From Ignavibacteria bacterium (GTDB lineage Bacteria > Bacteroidota > Ignavibacteria > Ignavibacteriales > Ignavibacteriaceae): a stretch of DNA of 26,348 nucleotides. The number at the start of each line of letters is the position of its first letter. Within the stretch, counting starts at the first letter, position 1. Both the position numbers and the translations under genes were made by a program. Of this stretch, positions 24,367 through 26,348 are shown piece by piece. The notes under the pieces were generated by a model, which searched no databases, had not been told where the DNA came from, and saw only the letters and a program-made list of their open reading frames with translations. The stretch lies in the NCBI GenBank assembly GCA_029863735.1, contig JAOTUT010000001.1, forward strand, positions 1-26,348, written 5' to 3'.

Positions 24367-24837
24367 TTACTTCCGGAGTTCCTGTTTTACAAAAAGCTTT
24401 GCACCAATAACATCTCTATGTTCAAGATTCAAAGTGCTGCCGATTATCTTAATCAGACGGTCTTCGTGACTGTCGAGCTTTCCGTCTTCATAAATTATCC
24501 GCCAGAGGTTTTTTATCAGATCAAGCTTTTCCTGCTGAGTAAAACTCTCGTTGATAACTGAAGAAAATTCATAAACACTTATGCTGTCTTTAACTTTTTG
24601 CTCAGAAAGTTCAAGCAATTCATTTATACACTCATCATCTAAATCAAAATCATTTTTCATCAATTCAATTATTCGATTTCTTTCATCATCAGAAAAATCA
24701 CCGTCGGCTTTGGCAATCTCAATTAAAAGAGCTGCAGTTGCAACCTGGTATTTATTCGTAGTCGTTTTAGAGGATGAAATATTTTTCTCTGCCGAAGTCT
24801 GTTCAGTCAAAAGAACTTTTCTTAAATATTCAAACAT
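24367..24837 (-). CDS. TerB-like helical protein
   Basis: A 156-residue cytoplasmic protein with a TerB/DjlA-N-like helical domain from about 30 to 150. Two acidic, metal-binding-type turns are visible, AKADGDFSDDE (42-52) and YEDGKLDSHED (116-126), in the two-fold repeat typical of the family. The first 28 residues are a serine/threonine-rich lead. TerB-like proteins bind metal ions and are found in stress-response complexes and as co-chaperone domains; the specific role here is unknown, and no other ter genes are adjacent. It is the last gene of the leftward glgP-VOC-TerB set, 13 bases after the VOC gene. Confidence 0.85.
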   Translation of the reverse strand: MFEYLRKVLLTEQTSAEKNISSSKTTTNKYQVATAALLIEIAKADGDFSDDERNRIIELMKNDFDLDDECINELLELSEQKVKDSISVYEFSSVINESFTQQEKLDLIKNLWRIIYEDGKLDSHEDRLIKIIGSTLNLEHRDVIGAKLFVKQELRK

Positions 24838-24850
24838 TATAAAAACTTAA

Positions 24851-25342
24851 TTAGTAGTTATTTAATTCTGAAAGCAAGCCAGGAAGGTCCAACACTTTTG
24901 TAATCATCACTACGTTGCCTCCTTCATCAACAGGCCATTCTTCCTGAGGTCTGTCGCAATAAAGCTCTATACCGTTACCATCGGGATCTTTAAGATAGAT
25001 TGATTCAGAAACACCGTGGTCTGAAGCACCTTCAATCGGATATTTGTTTTCCCACAAAACTTTGAACGCTTTTGCAAGCTCTTCCCTGCTTGGGTAAAGA
25101 ATAGCGAAGTGGTACAAACCAGTGTGCCCGGAGGGAGGTGCAACTGCGTTTTCTCCAGCCCAGGTGTTTAGTCCGATATGATGATGATAATCTCCTGAAG
25201 ATAAAAACATAGCTGAATCTCCGAACCTTGCGGTCACGGAAAATCCAAGCATATCGGTATAGAACTTCACAGCTCTTTCAAGATTTCCAACGGTTAAATG
25301 TATATGCCCGATTCTTGTTTTGGGATGTATTTCGTAACTCAT
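24851..25342 (-). CDS. VOC-family (glyoxalase/extradiol dioxygenase fold) protein
   Basis: A 163-residue protein with two vicinal-oxygen-chelate half-modules: RIGHIHLTVGNLERAVKFYT (10-29) and GLYHFAILYPSREEL (75-89). Likely metal ligands are His15, His78 and Glu126 (DPDGNGIELYCD), the His-His-Glu set of catechol 2,3-dioxygenase-like and related VOC enzymes. The YHHHIGLNTW stretch (52-61) also fits extradiol-dioxygenase-like members. Substrate cannot be read from the sequence. It follows glgP by 17 bases and precedes the TerB-like gene by 13, so it is probably co-transcribed with both, without an obvious pathway link. Confidence 0.9.
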   Translation of the reverse strand: MSYEIHPKTRIGHIHLTVGNLERAVKFYTDMLGFSVTARFGDSAMFLSSGDYHHHIGLNTWAGENAVAPPSGHTGLYHFAILYPSREELAKAFKVLWENKYPIEGASDHGVSESIYLKDPDGNGIELYCDRPQEEWPVDEGGNVVMITKVLDLPGLLSELNNY

Positions 25343-25359
25343 CTGTTTTTATTTCACTT

Positions 25360-26348
25360 TCAAGTTTGTTTGATTTTAACCGGTTCAACTTTCCAGATTT
25401 TTTCTGCGTACTCTTTTATTGAACGGTCGCTCGAAAACTTTCCTACTCTTGCAACATTCAGAATTGCCATCTTCGTCCATTCATCTGCATTCATATACAA
25501 CTTACTTACTTTATCCTGTGCATCAATATATGCCTGGTAATCAGCAAGCAAACAATAATTGTCAACACCTAATAATCCATCAACAATAGATTTAAATATT
25601 CCAGGTTCATTTTTGTTGAAGAAATTGGATGCAATCATATCTATTACTCTCTTCAGCATCGCGTTTGATTCATAATAAGTCTTCGGATTATATTTATTGC
25701 TCTTCAGTTTTACAACTTCATCAGCAAGCAATCCGAAAATAAAAATATTTTCTTCACCGACTTCTTCACGAATTTCAATATTTGCACCATCCATAGTTCC
25801 AATTGTCAAAGCACCATTTAAAGTAAACTTCATATTTCCGGTTCCGGATGCTTCTAATCCAGCCATTGATATTTGTTCAGATAGATCAGCAGCAGGTATT
25901 ATTTTTTCCGCAAGAGTCACAGAATAATTCGGGATGAACACAACTTTTAGTTTATCGCCAACATCAGGATCGTTATTAACTATGCTTCCAACTGAATTGA
26001 TAAGCTTGATTATAAGTTTGGCCATAAAATAAGCCGGTGCAGCTTTTCCGGCAAAGATGATTGTACGAGGAACCATTTCTATTTTCGGATCATCTTTTAT
26101 CCTGTTATACAGAGTTATTATATGAAGAACATTCAAAAGCTGACGTTTATATTCATGAAATCTTTTGATTTGCACATCAAACATTGAATCCGGATTAATT
26201 TTTATCCCATTATTTTCTTCAATTAATGAAATCAACAATTTTTTATTTAACCACTTTGCATTTCTAAATTCTTCTTTGAAATTGGAATCATCAACAAACT
26301 TTTCAAGTTTCCGAAGTTCGTTAAGATCGTAGACCCAGCTCTCCCCGA
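25360..26348 (-). CDS. glgP: Glycogen/starch phosphorylase, C-terminal part
   Basis: The frame is open to the right edge of the window, so about 329 C-terminal residues are visible; the ATG lies outside. It is an alpha-glucan phosphorylase of family GT35, releasing glucose-1-phosphate from glycogen with PLP. Visible motifs include [53 protein letters not shown] and [20 protein letters not shown]; the PLP-binding lysine (NMKF) is encoded at 25828-25830. [10 protein letters not shown] follows. Upstream of the TTG at 26238 the same frame continues with SWVYDLNEL, so that codon is not the start. Probably first of the genes read leftward with the VOC and TerB-like genes. Confidence 0.95.
   Translation of the reverse strand, partial: GESWVYDLNELRKLEKFVDDSNFKEEFRNAKWLNKKLLISLIEENNGIKINPDSMFDVQIKRFHEYKRQLLNVLHIITLYNRIKDDPKIEMVPRTIIFAGKAAPAYFMAKLIIKLINSVGSIVNNDPDVGDKLKVVFIPNYSVTLAEKIIPAADLSEQISMAGLEASGTGNMKFTLNGALTIGTMDGANIEIREEVGEENIFIFGLLADEVVKLKSNKYNPKTYYESNAMLKRVIDMIASNFFNKNEPGIFKSIVDGLLGVDNYCLLADYQAYIDAQDKVSKLYMNADEWTKMAILNVARVGKFSSDRSIKEYAEKIWKVEPVKIKQT

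Noticed and set aside
26236..26238. TTG at 26238 as start of the phosphorylase
   Set aside because: The same frame continues upstream to the window edge with phosphorylase-like residues (SWVYDLNEL), so the gene is truncated by the window.

Overview
The window is AT-rich and densely coding, and looks like a bacterial chromosome from the Bacteroidota/Chlorobiota side of the tree, most probably an Ignavibacteria-like lineage. Two secreted proteins end in type IX secretion (Por) sorting domains with the NxPNPFN motif and a final KLxLxK, and the left edge starts an outer-membrane protein with a TonB-receptor-type N-terminal domain. The placement is an inference from these families; there is no rRNA in the window. 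I saw no tRNA, rRNA, CRISPR array, insertion sequence or phage gene.

Layout. (1) 1-117: start of an exported protein, leftward, then about 550 bases without a gene. (2) 667-2136, leftward: an ECF sigma factor, its zinc-binding anti-sigma factor, an FmdB-type zinc ribbon and an exported rhodanese, overlapping or closely spaced. (3) 2294-8022, rightward: a cNMP-binding/GAF/degenerate histidine-kinase protein, miaA, a family 2 glycosyltransferase and a GlcD-like FAD oxidase. (4) 8025-18791, leftward: eleven close or overlapping genes in transcription order yggS, divIVA, punA, a membrane/coiled-coil protein, ileS, a dksA-like gene, two tandem lspA genes, rluD, cysS and a single-domain response regulator. 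The yggS-divIVA-ileS-dksA-lspA-rluD backbone is a known conserved neighbourhood. (5) 18945-21682, leftward: two type IX-secreted proteins separated by a clear terminator. (6) 22109-24249, rightward: pta, a small membrane protein and an exported glutathione peroxidase, with dispersed-repeat-like palindromes between them. (7) 24367-26348, leftward: glycogen phosphorylase (C-terminal part), a VOC/glyoxalase-fold enzyme and a TerB-like protein.

Most of the window is housekeeping: translation (ileS, cysS, miaA, rluD), lipoprotein maturation (lspA pair), purine salvage (punA), acetate/acetyl-CoA exchange (pta) and glycogen breakdown (glgP). I found no defence island or obviously new multigene system. 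The most interesting points are: an IleRS whose HIGH signature reads GIHH, the arrangement linked in type-2 IleRS to extreme mupirocin resistance; a four-helix membrane protein whose tail resembles the coil of the neighbouring DivIVA; a DksA-family protein with a histone-H1-like lysine/alanine tail and rearranged zinc cysteines; two intact tandem lspA genes, both starting at TTG; an FmdB zinc ribbon that seems to start at ATA; a cNMP/GAF protein with an inactivated kinase core; and a 49-base palindromic repeat present twice, each time just after a stop codon.
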